A DNA stretch of 18,406 bases from the NCBI GenBank assembly GCA_036648855.1, contig JAVWCU010000017.1, positions 1-18,406 on the forward strand, written 5' to 3'. This document shows positions 1 through 6,798 of this stretch, in pieces; the first letter of the stretch is position 1; every line of letters starts with the position of its first letter. The position numbers were made by a program, and so were the translations under genes. Origin of the DNA: Faecenecus sp036648855 (lineage in GTDB: Bacteria; Bacillota_I; Bacilli_A; RF39; UBA660). Below the pieces are notes generated by a model. The model did not search any database and was not told the DNA's origin. It saw only the letters and a list, made by a program, of their open reading frames with translations.

Positions 1-924
1 GTTCCTTGTTATAATGAGGAAGAGTCACTTCCATTATTTTATGAGGCAGTAAATAAAGTAACAAAGAAAATGGAGAAGGAAGCAGATTTTGAATTTTTAT
101 TTATAAATGATGGATCTAGGGATAAAACTTTAGAGGGCTTTAGAAAGTTAGCTAAGAAAGATGATAGGGTTAGATATATATCTTTTTCTCGTAATTTTGG
201 TAAAGAGGCTGCTATGTATGCAGGGCTTGAGAACGCTACTGGAGACTATATAACAACAATGGATGCTGATTTACAAGATCCCCCTGAATTACTTGAAGAA
301 ATGTTTAAAACCTTGGAGGAAGGTGTTTATGACTGTTGTGCTACTAGGAGTACATCTAGAAATGGATATTCTTTTATTAGGAAAGTATTTACTAGGTTTT
401 TCTATAAAATAATTGGTGCTATTTCTAAAACAGAAATGGTGGATGGAGCTAGAGATTTTAGGCTAATGACAAGGCAAATGGTTGATGCAATTGTTTCTAT
501 GAAGGAATATAATCGTTATTCAAAAGGATTATTTAGTTTTGTTGGATTTGAGACTAAATGGATTGAATTTGAAAACCAAGATCGAGTAGCAGGAACTACT
601 AAATGGAACTTTTTTAAATTGTTCAGCTATGCCGTAGATGGTATTGTCGCTTTTTCCACTACACCGTTGTTGGTAGCAGCATTTATAGGTTTCTTATTTT
701 GTTTAATAGCATTTATTATGATAATTGTTATTATTGTTAAAACTATTATTTGGAGTGATCCGGTATCCGGTTGGCCTAGTCTGGCTTGTATTATCTTCTT
801 TGTAGGGGGAATTAATTTATTTTGTACAGGTATTATTGGGGAATACTTAGCTAAAGCTTATTTAGAAACTAAGGGAAGACCTATATATATTGTTAAAGAA
901 ACAGAAGAAACTATAAGAAAATAG
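1..924 (+). CDS. Family 2 glycosyltransferase with C-terminal membrane anchor (5' end missing)
   Basis: The frame is open from base 1 (VPCYNEEESLP...), so the true start lies upstream; 307 residues are present. This is a GT-A fold enzyme of the GtrB/CsbB/DPM1 type, which typically moves a sugar from a nucleotide donor to undecaprenyl phosphate at the inner membrane face. Visible marks are the N-terminal PCYNEE strand, NDGSRD, the metal-binding DADLQDPPEL (around residues 85-95 of the fragment), and two long hydrophobic segments near the C-terminus (from TPLLVAAFIGF and from WPSLACIIFF), followed by GEYLAKAYLETKGRPIY, a usual ending for this family. The acceptor and sugar cannot be read from the sequence. 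It lies 73 bases upstream of the sigma-factor start with no clear terminator between them. The family is secure and the precise role is inferred. Confidence 0.9.
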   Translation, partial: VPCYNEEESLPLFYEAVNKVTKKMEKEADFEFLFINDGSRDKTLEGFRKLAKKDDRVRYISFSRNFGKEAAMYAGLENATGDYITTMDADLQDPPELLEEMFKTLEEGVYDCCATRSTSRNGYSFIRKVFTRFFYKIIGAISKTEMVDGARDFRLMTRQMVDAIVSMKEYNRYSKGLFSFVGFETKWIEFENQDRVAGTTKWNFFKLFSYAVDGIVAFSTTPLLVAAFIGFLFCLIAFIMIIVIIVKTIIWSDPVSGWPSLACIIFFVGGINLFCTGIIGEYLAKAYLETKGRPIYIVKETEETIRK

Positions 925-943
925 TTTCTTTTTAACTTTTTTC

Positions 944-972
944 TCCAAAAGTCTTAAAATTAAAGTTATAAT
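944..972 (+). promoter_or_regulatory. Candidate promoter of the sigma-factor operon
   Basis: A perfect TATAAT lies at 967-972, 25 bases before the preferred ATG at 998. The sequence 17 bases upstream (944-949, TCCAAA) is a poor -35 box. It could be a housekeeping promoter without a good -35, or the sigma factor may recognise a different upstream element for self-activation. Only the -10 is supported. Confidence 0.3.
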
Positions 973-997
973 AGAGACGAACAGGTGGTGGGTGTAT

Positions 998-1549
998 ATG
1001 AGTTCGTACTTTATAGATCGAATTAAGTTAGATTATGATTTGAAAAAACTTCAACAAGGTAGTACTACTGCTTTAGAAGAAATCTATAGAGTAACATATT
1101 CTTCTATTTTTAATTATACTTTTTCTTTAACGAGGAACTATCATTTAGCAGAGGATATTACTCAAGAGGTATATTTAAGAATAGATAAATATAAGAATAA
1201 GTATACATCTGGTACAAATGCTAAGGCTTGGATTTACAAAATAGCAAAGAACTTAATTTATACGAGACTAAAAAAAGATGGTAAAGAAGTTTCTGTAGAT
1301 AAAGAGGTTTTAGAATTTATTGTAGATAAGCAGGTCTTAGTAAAGGAAACGGATTTATCTTTTGTTAAAGAGGCTATGGATGTTTTAACTGATATTGAAA
1401 GACAGGTTGTAACTCTACATATTTATGGTGAGTTAAGACATTATGAGACTTCTCAAGCTCTGGGTATTCCGTATGAAAAGGTTCGTTCTATCTATACTTA
1501 TGCATTAAGAAAGATAGAAAAAAGATTAGGGGGAAAAAGATATGAGTAG
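998..1549 (+). CDS. ECF-type sigma-70 family RNA polymerase sigma factor
   Basis: The protein has 183 residues. A GTG at 992 would also open the frame, but the Shine-Dalgarno AGGTGG at 983-988 is correctly spaced from the ATG at 998 and too close to the GTG. Region 2 is clear from ALEEIYRVTYSSIFNYTFSLTRN through DITQEVYLRIDKY and AKAWIYKIAKNLI. Region 4 is clear from AMDVLTDIERQVVTLHIYGE through TSQALGIPYEKVRSIYTYAL. Regions 1 and 3 are absent, as in extracytoplasmic-function sigma factors. The gene overlaps the next, membrane-protein gene by 8 bases, the classic sigma/anti-sigma arrangement, so its activity is probably held in check by that protein. Promoter targets are unknown; the adjacent envelope genes are natural candidates. 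Confidence 0.88.
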   Translation: MSSYFIDRIKLDYDLKKLQQGSTTALEEIYRVTYSSIFNYTFSLTRNYHLAEDITQEVYLRIDKYKNKYTSGTNAKAWIYKIAKNLIYTRLKKDGKEVSVDKEVLEFIVDKQVLVKETDLSFVKEAMDVLTDIERQVVTLHIYGELRHYETSQALGIPYEKVRSIYTYALRKIEKRLGGKRYE

Positions 1550-2078
1550 TAAATTAGAACGTAAATTGAAAAGAAGTTTAAAAACTGTATTACCAAGTAA
1601 TATCAAAAGTTATCATAATTCATTAATCCTTTATCCTTTATATGCAGCTTTCTTTTTAATAATAAGTTTTGCTTTATTTAATTTATCTACTCCTAATTTA
1701 CATTTCAATAACGATATTCTGGCTAATCCCGTTAGTATTAGATCTTATAGCAATACAAATGTAGATGTTGGTAATTATTCTTGGACAGAATCAAAAATGG
1801 ATGTTTATCAGTATGAACAAAAAGATGATAAATTAGTAATTACTGTTACTGATGAAGATAATATATTTTATATATCTTTATCAAAAGATCATTTGGTAAT
1901 AAATGATGCTAGGAGTTCTAAACTAGGAAGTAATAAGGTTTATTTATATGAGTATAATCATATTTATGGATGTTTGTTACAGAAAGAAGAATATGCCGTT
2001 ATAATTCAAAGTAGTTCTGCTACTAAAAGTCAGTTCATTTCAAAAATAAAACAAATAATGAAGGAGAATTTAAAATGA
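1542..2078 (+). CDS. Probable membrane anti-sigma factor, single-pass
   Basis: The protein has 178 residues: a short basic cytoplasmic tail (about 1-30, rich in Lys/Arg), one membrane segment (about 31-49, YPLYAAFFLIISFALFNLS), and an extracytoplasmic domain of about 130 residues. The start is supported by AGGGGG at 1528-1533. The last part (EEYAVIIQSSSATKSQFISKIKQIMKE) resembles the C-terminus of DUF4367-type domains found in Bacillota anti-sigma-like proteins; this is a resemblance by eye only. No HxxxCxxC zinc motif is visible, so it is not a ZAS-type anti-sigma. The role rests mainly on the 8-base overlap with the sigma gene and the topology. It also overlaps the following lipoprotein gene by four bases (ATGA). 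Confidence 0.7.
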   Translation: MSSKLERKLKRSLKTVLPSNIKSYHNSLILYPLYAAFFLIISFALFNLSTPNLHFNNDILANPVSIRSYSNTNVDVGNYSWTESKMDVYQYEQKDDKLVITVTDEDNIFYISLSKDHLVINDARSSKLGSNKVYLYEYNHIYGCLLQKEEYAVIIQSSSATKSQFISKIKQIMKENLK

Positions 2079-2533
2079 AAAAAACAATTATTGCCCTATG
2101 TCTTGTACTTGCTCTATTTATAACAGGTTGTACAGCAAAAGAGAAAAATATTACTGGTAGTTTAGAAGATATAATGACTAAGGTATATGCAGGTATTCCT
2201 GAAGATAAATTACCTATGATGCTTAAGAATATGCCAGTTAACAAGGAAAATTTAGAGTCATATTTAGGAACAGCTGATCTTGATATAAAAGAGGCTATTG
2301 CTTCTGAATCAATGACAGGTTCAATTGCTCACTCAGTAGTATTAGTTAGAATGAATGAAAAAGCTAATATTGAAGAAGCAAAGAAACTAATTAAAGAACA
2401 TGTTAATCCTAGAAAATGGATTTGTGTTGAAGCAGAGAATGTAATTATAGAGAGTAAAGGTGACTTAATAATCTTAATTATGTCTAATGAGGAAGCTAAG
2501 TCTATTCAAACTAATTTTAAAAAATTAAAATAG
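2075..2533 (+). CDS. Lipoprotein, possibly DUF4358-like, in the sigma operon
   Basis: The protein has 152 residues. The N-terminus is a lipoprotein signal: MKK, a hydrophobic core, and the lipobox ITGC with the lipidated Cys at residue 19. The mature part alternates helix and strand. It contains SIAHSVVLVRMNEKANIEEA, then NPRKWICVEAENVIIESKG, then a hydrophobic strand DLIILIMS. That pattern recalls DUF4358 lipoproteins of Bacillota, which have no known function; the match is from memory and not certain. Translation is coupled to the anti-sigma gene by an ATGA overlap, which suggests it senses an envelope signal for the sigma/anti-sigma pair or is part of its regulon. The lipoprotein call is firm; the role is inference. 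Confidence 0.8.
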   Translation: MKKTIIALCLVLALFITGCTAKEKNITGSLEDIMTKVYAGIPEDKLPMMLKNMPVNKENLESYLGTADLDIKEAIASESMTGSIAHSVVLVRMNEKANIEEAKKLIKEHVNPRKWICVEAENVIIESKGDLIILIMSNEEAKSIQTNFKKLK

Positions 2534-2538
2534 AGATT

Positions 2539-2565
2539 AAGCCTTCATAATTGAAGGCTTTTATT
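2539..2565 (+). terminator. Intrinsic terminator of the sigma operon
   Basis: The stem AAGCCTTCA (2539-2547) pairs perfectly with TGAAGGCTT (2552-2560) around a TAAT loop, followed by TTATT. It begins five bases after the lipoprotein stop. The T-run is short, so some read-through into the acyltransferase gene is possible; no separate promoter is obvious for that gene. Confidence 0.7.
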
Positions 2566-2577
2566 AAAGGAGAAAGC

Positions 2578-3975
2578 ATGGTATTTTCTAGTATTACTTT
2601 TTTATTTTATTTTTTACCACTGGTTTTTCTTTGCTATTTTATAGTACCTAAAAAAGGCAAAAATATAGTTTTATTAATAGCTAGTTTTATCTTTTATTTT
2701 TATGGAGAACCTAAATATATAGTCGTTTTAATTATATCTTGTTTACTTAATTATTATTTTGGAAAATTAGTAGCTAAGAGTGAGGGTAATATAGCCAAAA
2801 GATATTTAATTATTAATTTAATTATTAATTTTGGAATGTTATTTTATTTTAAGTATTTTAATTTTTTAATAGATAATATTAATAATTTATTTAATAGTGA
2901 ATTTGCTTTAATTAAAATAATTATGCCTATAGGAATTAGTTTTTTTACTTTTCAAGCGACTAGTTATGTAATTGATATTTATAGAAAAAGGGTGGCTCCT
3001 GCTAAAAATATTTGGACATTTGCAACTTATTTATCTTTATTTCCTCAGTTAATAGCGGGACCAATTGTTAGATATGAAACAGTGGCTGATGAACTTGATA
3101 ACAGGGTGCTTAGTGTTAATTTGTTTTCAGATGGGGTTAAGAGGTTTATCGTAGGTCTTTCTAAGAAAGTACTGTTAGCTAATGTTTTAGGGGAAGCGGT
3201 TAGTATTATAAGTGGATTAACAGCTAAGACAGTTTTATCACATTGGATGTCAGCTATATTTGCAACTTTTCAGTTATATTTTGATTTTTCTGGTTATAGT
3301 GATATGGCAATTGGTTTAGGATTAATGTTTGGTTTTAGGTTTTTAGAAAACTTTAATTATCCATTAATTGCTAGGAGTATTACAGACTTTTGGAGAAGAT
3401 GGCATATTTCTTTATCTAGTTGGTTAAAAGATTATATTTATATACCTTTAGGGGGTAGTAAATGTGGTAGTTTTAAGCAGTACAGGAATATTATTATTGT
3501 ATGGCTAGTAACTGGTTTATGGCACGGTGCTAATTGGAATTTCATATTATGGGGATTGTATTTTGGGATTCTATTAATAATAGAAAAGAAGTTCTTATTA
3601 AAATTTTTAGATAAACATCGGGTGTTTTCTCATTTATATACATTTATATTGGTGGTTATTAGTTTTGTAATTTTTAATCATGAAGATTTATCAAGTATAT
3701 TAGTTTTTTTAAAAAGTATGATGGGACTTAATGGTTTAGCATTTATAAATATGGAGACTATATATTATTTAAGAAGTTATTTAGTGGTGTTTATAATTGC
3801 AATTATTGCTATTACACCAATATTAGGTAAGGTGGTTAATAAGCTTAGAAGTAATGAAAGATTATCAAAATTACTTAGAATAGCAGAGCCAGTTTTATTA
3901 CTATTATTATTAGTAATAACAGTTTCTTTTATAGTTGATGAATCGTTTAATCCCTTTTTATATTTTAGATTTTAG
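2578..3975 (+). CDS. MBOAT family membrane O-acyltransferase (AlgI/DltB/PatA type)
   Basis: The protein has 465 residues. A TTG upstream at 2551 lies inside the terminator stem; the ATG at 2578 follows AAAGGAG and gives the usual N-terminus MVFSSITFLFYFLPLV. The protein has many membrane segments. Family signatures are TDFWRRWHISLSSWLKDYIY followed by PLGG (around 270-300) and GLWHGANWNFILWG with the catalytic-type His at residue 316. Such proteins pass acetyl groups across the membrane to an extracytoplasmic partner that acylates polysaccharides, peptidoglycan or teichoic acid. The next gene, 11 bases downstream, is a DHHW/AlgJ-like protein, which fits polysaccharide O-acetylation better than D-alanylation, since no dltA or dltC is nearby. 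The exact substrate is unknown. Confidence 0.92.
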   Translation: MVFSSITFLFYFLPLVFLCYFIVPKKGKNIVLLIASFIFYFYGEPKYIVVLIISCLLNYYFGKLVAKSEGNIAKRYLIINLIINFGMLFYFKYFNFLIDNINNLFNSEFALIKIIMPIGISFFTFQATSYVIDIYRKRVAPAKNIWTFATYLSLFPQLIAGPIVRYETVADELDNRVLSVNLFSDGVKRFIVGLSKKVLLANVLGEAVSIISGLTAKTVLSHWMSAIFATFQLYFDFSGYSDMAIGLGLMFGFRFLENFNYPLIARSITDFWRRWHISLSSWLKDYIYIPLGGSKCGSFKQYRNIIIVWLVTGLWHGANWNFILWGLYFGILLIIEKKFLLKFLDKHRVFSHLYTFILVVISFVIFNHEDLSSILVFLKSMMGLNGLAFINMETIYYLRSYLVVFIIAIIAITPILGKVVNKLRSNERLSKLLRIAEPVLLLLLLVITVSFIVDESFNPFLYFRF

Positions 3976-3986
3976 GAGGAGAAGTA

Positions 3987-5072
3987 ATGGAAGAAAAGAT
4001 AATTAGTTATGGATTTTGTTTAATTTTATTTATATTTATGATAGTTAGTATTTTTTCAAATGATAAAGTTATTTCTTTTACGGAAAGAAGAAAGTTAGCT
4101 AGTAGTCCTGAACTTATAATAGATAGGAATGTAAATATGGATTATTTTAAGGAATTAGATAAGTATTTAATAGATCAATTTCCTCTTAGAGATGAACTTA
4201 GAAAAGTTAAAGCAATGGTATCATATAATTTACTAAATAAAATGGATAATAATAAGATATTTATAGAGGGAGATATGGTTTTTCAACTTAATCCAGTTAT
4301 TAATAGGAAGGCAGTTGTAAATTTTACGGAAAAACTGCAGATGATTAAGGATAAGTATTTAAATAATAATAATAGAATTTATTATTCTATAATTCCAGAT
4401 AAGAATTATTATTTGGAAGATAAGGTTTATCCAAAATTAGATTATGATGATTTTATTAACACGGTTAAACTTAATTTAAATAGTAGTTTTAATTATATAG
4501 ATATTACTAATACCTTAGCACTGGATTCTTATTATAATACAGATATTCACTGGAAACAGGAGTCGTTAAATAAGGTGGCAAAAACTCTGGTTACTGGAAT
4601 GAAATTAGATTTTGTTGATGATAAATTTGAAGTAAATGAATATAATAGTTTTTATGGATCTTTATATGGACAATCGGCATTAAATTTAAAGCCTGATGTT
4701 ATCAATTATTTAACTAATTCTATTCTTGATGCGGTTAAAGTGTATAATTATGAAAAAAATAAGTATGAGGGTATCTATACTACAGAGTATTTAAAAAATA
4801 TAGATGCTTACGATGTTTTTTTATCGGGGGCGACACCTTTATTAGTATTAGATAATGAAAATCAGACTAATGGTAAGGAACTAGTTATATTTAGGGATTC
4901 TTTTACTAGTAGTTTAGCTCCTTTATTAATTTCATCTTATAGTAAGATTACTTTAGTTGACTTAAGATATATTAGTACAGAATTGGTGGCAGATAAGGTA
5001 GCATTTATTGATGCGGATATTTTATTCCTTTATAGTGTGCCAATTATTAATAATAGTTTTATTCTTAAATAG
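3987..5072 (+). CDS. DHHW family (AlgJ/AlgX-like) membrane-anchored protein, acyltransferase partner
   Basis: The protein has 361 residues, is preceded by a strong AGGAGG, and has one N-terminal membrane anchor (about 6-24). ERRKLASSPEL follows the anchor, as is typical of DHHW proteins. The signature appears as DIHW (186-189, His188), with DHHW-to-DIHW variation. Near the C-terminus, FRDSFTSSLAPLL carries Ser305, a SGNH-like nucleophile position. The bulk of the protein would lie outside the membrane. In known pairs the MBOAT delivers the acetyl group and this protein transfers it to a surface glycan. The 11-base spacing to the MBOAT gene supports a two-gene transcription unit. The specific polysaccharide is unknown. 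Confidence 0.85.
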   Translation: MEEKIISYGFCLILFIFMIVSIFSNDKVISFTERRKLASSPELIIDRNVNMDYFKELDKYLIDQFPLRDELRKVKAMVSYNLLNKMDNNKIFIEGDMVFQLNPVINRKAVVNFTEKLQMIKDKYLNNNNRIYYSIIPDKNYYLEDKVYPKLDYDDFINTVKLNLNSSFNYIDITNTLALDSYYNTDIHWKQESLNKVAKTLVTGMKLDFVDDKFEVNEYNSFYGSLYGQSALNLKPDVINYLTNSILDAVKVYNYEKNKYEGIYTTEYLKNIDAYDVFLSGATPLLVLDNENQTNGKELVIFRDSFTSSLAPLLISSYSKITLVDLRYISTELVADKVAFIDADILFLYSVPIINNSFILK

Positions 5073-5079
5073 TATCACC

Positions 5080-5106
5080 TAGATGAGATAATTAAATATA
5101 GTAATA
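5080..5106 (+). repeat. Left copy of 27-bp target-site duplication
   Basis: The 27 bases here (from TAGATGAGATAA to TAGTAATA) recur exactly at 6736-6762, directly abutting the other side of the insertion sequence. Identity runs two bases further (CT), giving 29 bp in total; those two may be chance or part of the duplication. Confidence 0.88.
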
Positions 5107-5179
5107 CTGTCAATAGTTTTAGAAAATGTCCCAAATAGTTCTAAATTTTAGTGGGAAAAATATCCTGCTTTTTTGTCCT

Positions 5180-5207
5180 AAAGCCGGACTGGCTTTTCCT
5201 TTCTTTT
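5180..5207 (+). terminator. Hairpin and pyrimidine-rich tract near the left end of the insertion sequence
   Basis: AAAGCC (5180-5185) pairs with GGCTTT (5191-5196), followed by TCCTTTCTTTT. A second AT-rich stem, TTTCCTTT (5195-5202) with AAAGGAAA (5218-5225), overlaps it. On the + strand this looks like a weak terminator that would stop transcription arriving from the DHHW gene before it runs into the transposase antisense. The role is inferred. Confidence 0.35.
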
Positions 5208-5243
5208 ATGAAAAAGTAAAGGAAACAAAGAAACCAGGAAATT

Positions 5244-6641
5244 TTATGCATATTTATATTCGTTATGAGATTTTCTCATTTGTGTTTGAAATGATTTTAG
5301 TTTAAATGGATGAGACATTGGAGGTATATACTTTTTTCTTTCTTTTATAATTGGAACTTCTTCAAATTCAACTGAATATTTTGCATTTCTAATTAACTCT
5401 TTTAATTCAAATATTTGATCATCAATTGTTACAAATAAATCATGATTAAATGATTCAATTACTAAGCACTTTGTTTTGGAAACAAAACATTTAATTCTTT
5501 CATTTTCATATGGCTGGTAGTATTTGTTTTTAAATTTTATGGCATTGCCGTTATCAATTGTTCGCTCAGTTAAGATAGCTAATGTGTAGTTAATTTTATC
5601 AGATGATGGAGAGCTCTCAAAAACAGTAGGGAAATTTTCATAATTTGATGCAAATCTTTTATTAAAATTTGGTATAAAAACTTCATTCAAATATTTATTT
5701 GCTTTTTCAATTGTATATATATTATATAGCCTAAATTCTTGAACTAATCTTCCTTGAAAAGTACCATTATCCCGTTCTATCAATCCTTTTGCTTCAGGAA
5801 CACTAGTTGTTTCTAAAGCAATTCCTAATTGCTTACATGCATATCCAAATTGTGTTAGGACATCTTTCTCAGAAGTTCTTTTATCAGGATTTAAGGACAT
5901 ATAATTAAAAACGGTACGATTGTCAGTTAAAAATTTATAAGGAATACCATAATCGATTAGAATATTATTAAGTAAATGATAATAACCATTTAATGTTTCT
6001 TGTGAATCAAAGTAACCACCAACAATAGTATTTGTTGCTCTATCAACAGCAAGATGTAAGCATGATTTACTTTGACCAAACCAATTATGAATGGAGCCAT
6101 CCATTTCAATAAGTTCGCCAAAATTTTTTGGCTTTTCTTTTCTTGGATGAGAGTTTTCAAGAGCTACTTCATGATTAACAATTGTTTCAATTTCACTATC
6201 TGTTTTATTCTCAAATTGGTTTCCTTTTAATAATTGCTTCTTTTTGAATTCTTTTTTAGTTTTTCTTCTAGCTCTAGGAGAAAGTATTCCTGAATTATTT
6301 AAAACTGTATAAATAAATTTGTAAGATACTGTAATATTTTCTTCTTTTTTAAGGAATTCCCTAAAATGGCAAAAATTAAAGTCATAGTATTTATTATTAT
6401 ATAGTAGTATAATATCTTCGGAGATTGATTTATCTAGCGCCTTGGTGGGTATATGTCCACGGTTACCGTGAACAAAACTAGATTTTCCTTTCTCCTTATA
6501 TATTTTAATTAGGCGATTAACTTGCCTAACTGTAATGCCGAGCTGTAGACTAGCTCGGTTTTTATTTCCTTTATGATCGACCAGTTCTTTAATAATTTCA
6601 TATTTTTTATATTCTTTCATTCTTAATTTTTCCTTTTCCAT
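5244..6641 (-). CDS. IS1202/ISNCY-type DDE transposase
   Basis: The protein has 465 residues. A GTG at 6650 also opens the frame but lies inside the Shine-Dalgarno GAGGTG; the ATG at 6641 is correctly spaced. The N-terminal helix-turn-helix covers about residues 10-60 (KNRASLQLGITVRQVNRLIK, then HGNRG). The central integrase-fold core shows the three acidic residues in context: FGELIEMDGS, KFLTDNRTVFNY, and VPEAKGLIERDNGTFQGRL. The C-terminal region ends with KKYIPPMSHPFKLKSFQ, a recurring tail in this transposase group. Length and motifs are full, with no frameshift or stop. It is transcribed leftward, away from the structured RNA next door. The family call rests on remembered relatives and on the long target duplication. 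Confidence 0.9.
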   Translation of the reverse strand: MEKEKLRMKEYKKYEIIKELVDHKGNKNRASLQLGITVRQVNRLIKIYKEKGKSSFVHGNRGHIPTKALDKSISEDIILLYNNKYYDFNFCHFREFLKKEENITVSYKFIYTVLNNSGILSPRARRKTKKEFKKKQLLKGNQFENKTDSEIETIVNHEVALENSHPRKEKPKNFGELIEMDGSIHNWFGQSKSCLHLAVDRATNTIVGGYFDSQETLNGYYHLLNNILIDYGIPYKFLTDNRTVFNYMSLNPDKRTSEKDVLTQFGYACKQLGIALETTSVPEAKGLIERDNGTFQGRLVQEFRLYNIYTIEKANKYLNEVFIPNFNKRFASNYENFPTVFESSPSSDKINYTLAILTERTIDNGNAIKFKNKYYQPYENERIKCFVSKTKCLVIESFNHDLFVTIDDQIFELKELIRNAKYSVEFEEVPIIKERKKYIPPMSHPFKLKSFQTQMRKSHNEYKYA

Positions 6642-6661
6642 TAATATCACCTCGGTGACAT

Positions 6662-6690
6662 ATTATAACATGCTGACATCGTAGTCGGGA
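6662..6690 (-). promoter_or_regulatory. Candidate transposase promoter (extended -10)
   Basis: Reading the minus strand, TGTTATAAT gives an extended -10 with the hexamer at 6667-6662, about 20 bases before the ATG. The -35 position (6690-6685) reads TCCCGA and is weak, as is common where an extended -10 is present. The TGTC-type end motifs overlap it, so transposase binding could repress its own gene. Confidence 0.45.
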
Positions 6691-6735
6691 CATAATCATG
6701 GAATAACACTTAAGACATTATCATAGATTAATCAG

Positions 6736-6762
6736 TAGATGAGATAATTAAATATAGTAATA
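6736..6762 (+). repeat. Right copy of 27-bp target-site duplication
   Basis: Exact copy of 5080-5106, beginning directly after the insertion sequence and ending one base before the -35 box of the structured-RNA promoter. It is A/T-rich (TAATTAAATATAGTAATA), so this copy keeps an UP-like tract in place upstream of that promoter. Confidence 0.88.
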
Positions 6763-6763
6763 C

Positions 6764-6792
6764 TTTACAATTAGTATAGAATATGATATAAT
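6764..6792 (+). promoter_or_regulatory. Strong promoter of the OLE-type RNA
   Basis: -35 TTTACA (6764-6769), an exact 17-base spacer, and -10 TATAAT (6787-6792). The predicted start is near 6799. An A/T-rich tract lies immediately upstream. This is one of the closest matches to the consensus in the window, and no protein gene follows for over 600 bases, so it must serve the non-coding RNA. Confidence 0.8.
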
Positions 6793-6798
6793 GTAGAA

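Larger units (their letters stand above)
5107..6735. mobile_element. Complete IS1202-type insertion sequence (about 1.63 kb)
   Basis: One transposase gene fills the element. The ends form an imperfect inverted repeat: CTGTCAATAGTTTTAGAAAA then TGTC at the left, and, read inward from the right, CTGATTAATCTATGATAA then TGTC. The element is flanked by a 27-bp perfect direct repeat. From family knowledge, IS1202 of Streptococcus pneumoniae is about 1.75 kb, encodes a transposase of about 457 residues and makes a 27-bp target duplication; elements of this kind were long filed under ISNCY. Size, transposase type and duplication length all agree. The boundary is uncertain by one or two bases at the left because CT is shared. 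The element appears intact, and perfect flanking repeats suggest a recent insertion. Confidence 0.85.

Noticed and set aside
2035..2244. Minus-strand open frame of 69 codons
   Set aside because: It lies opposite the lipoprotein gene, has no ribosome site, and its composition is a simple antisense shadow.
5060..5130. A dif-like XerC/XerD site next to the insertion sequence
   Set aside because: Some IS1202-type elements insert beside such sites, but I see no convincing pair of 11-base arms with a 6-base centre here.
5109..6717. Element ends placed at the TGTC motifs at 5108 and 6717
   Set aside because: This would leave 18 bases between the right end and the duplicated target. Placing the ends at CTG/CAG (5107 and 6735) gives directly abutting repeats and better end similarity.
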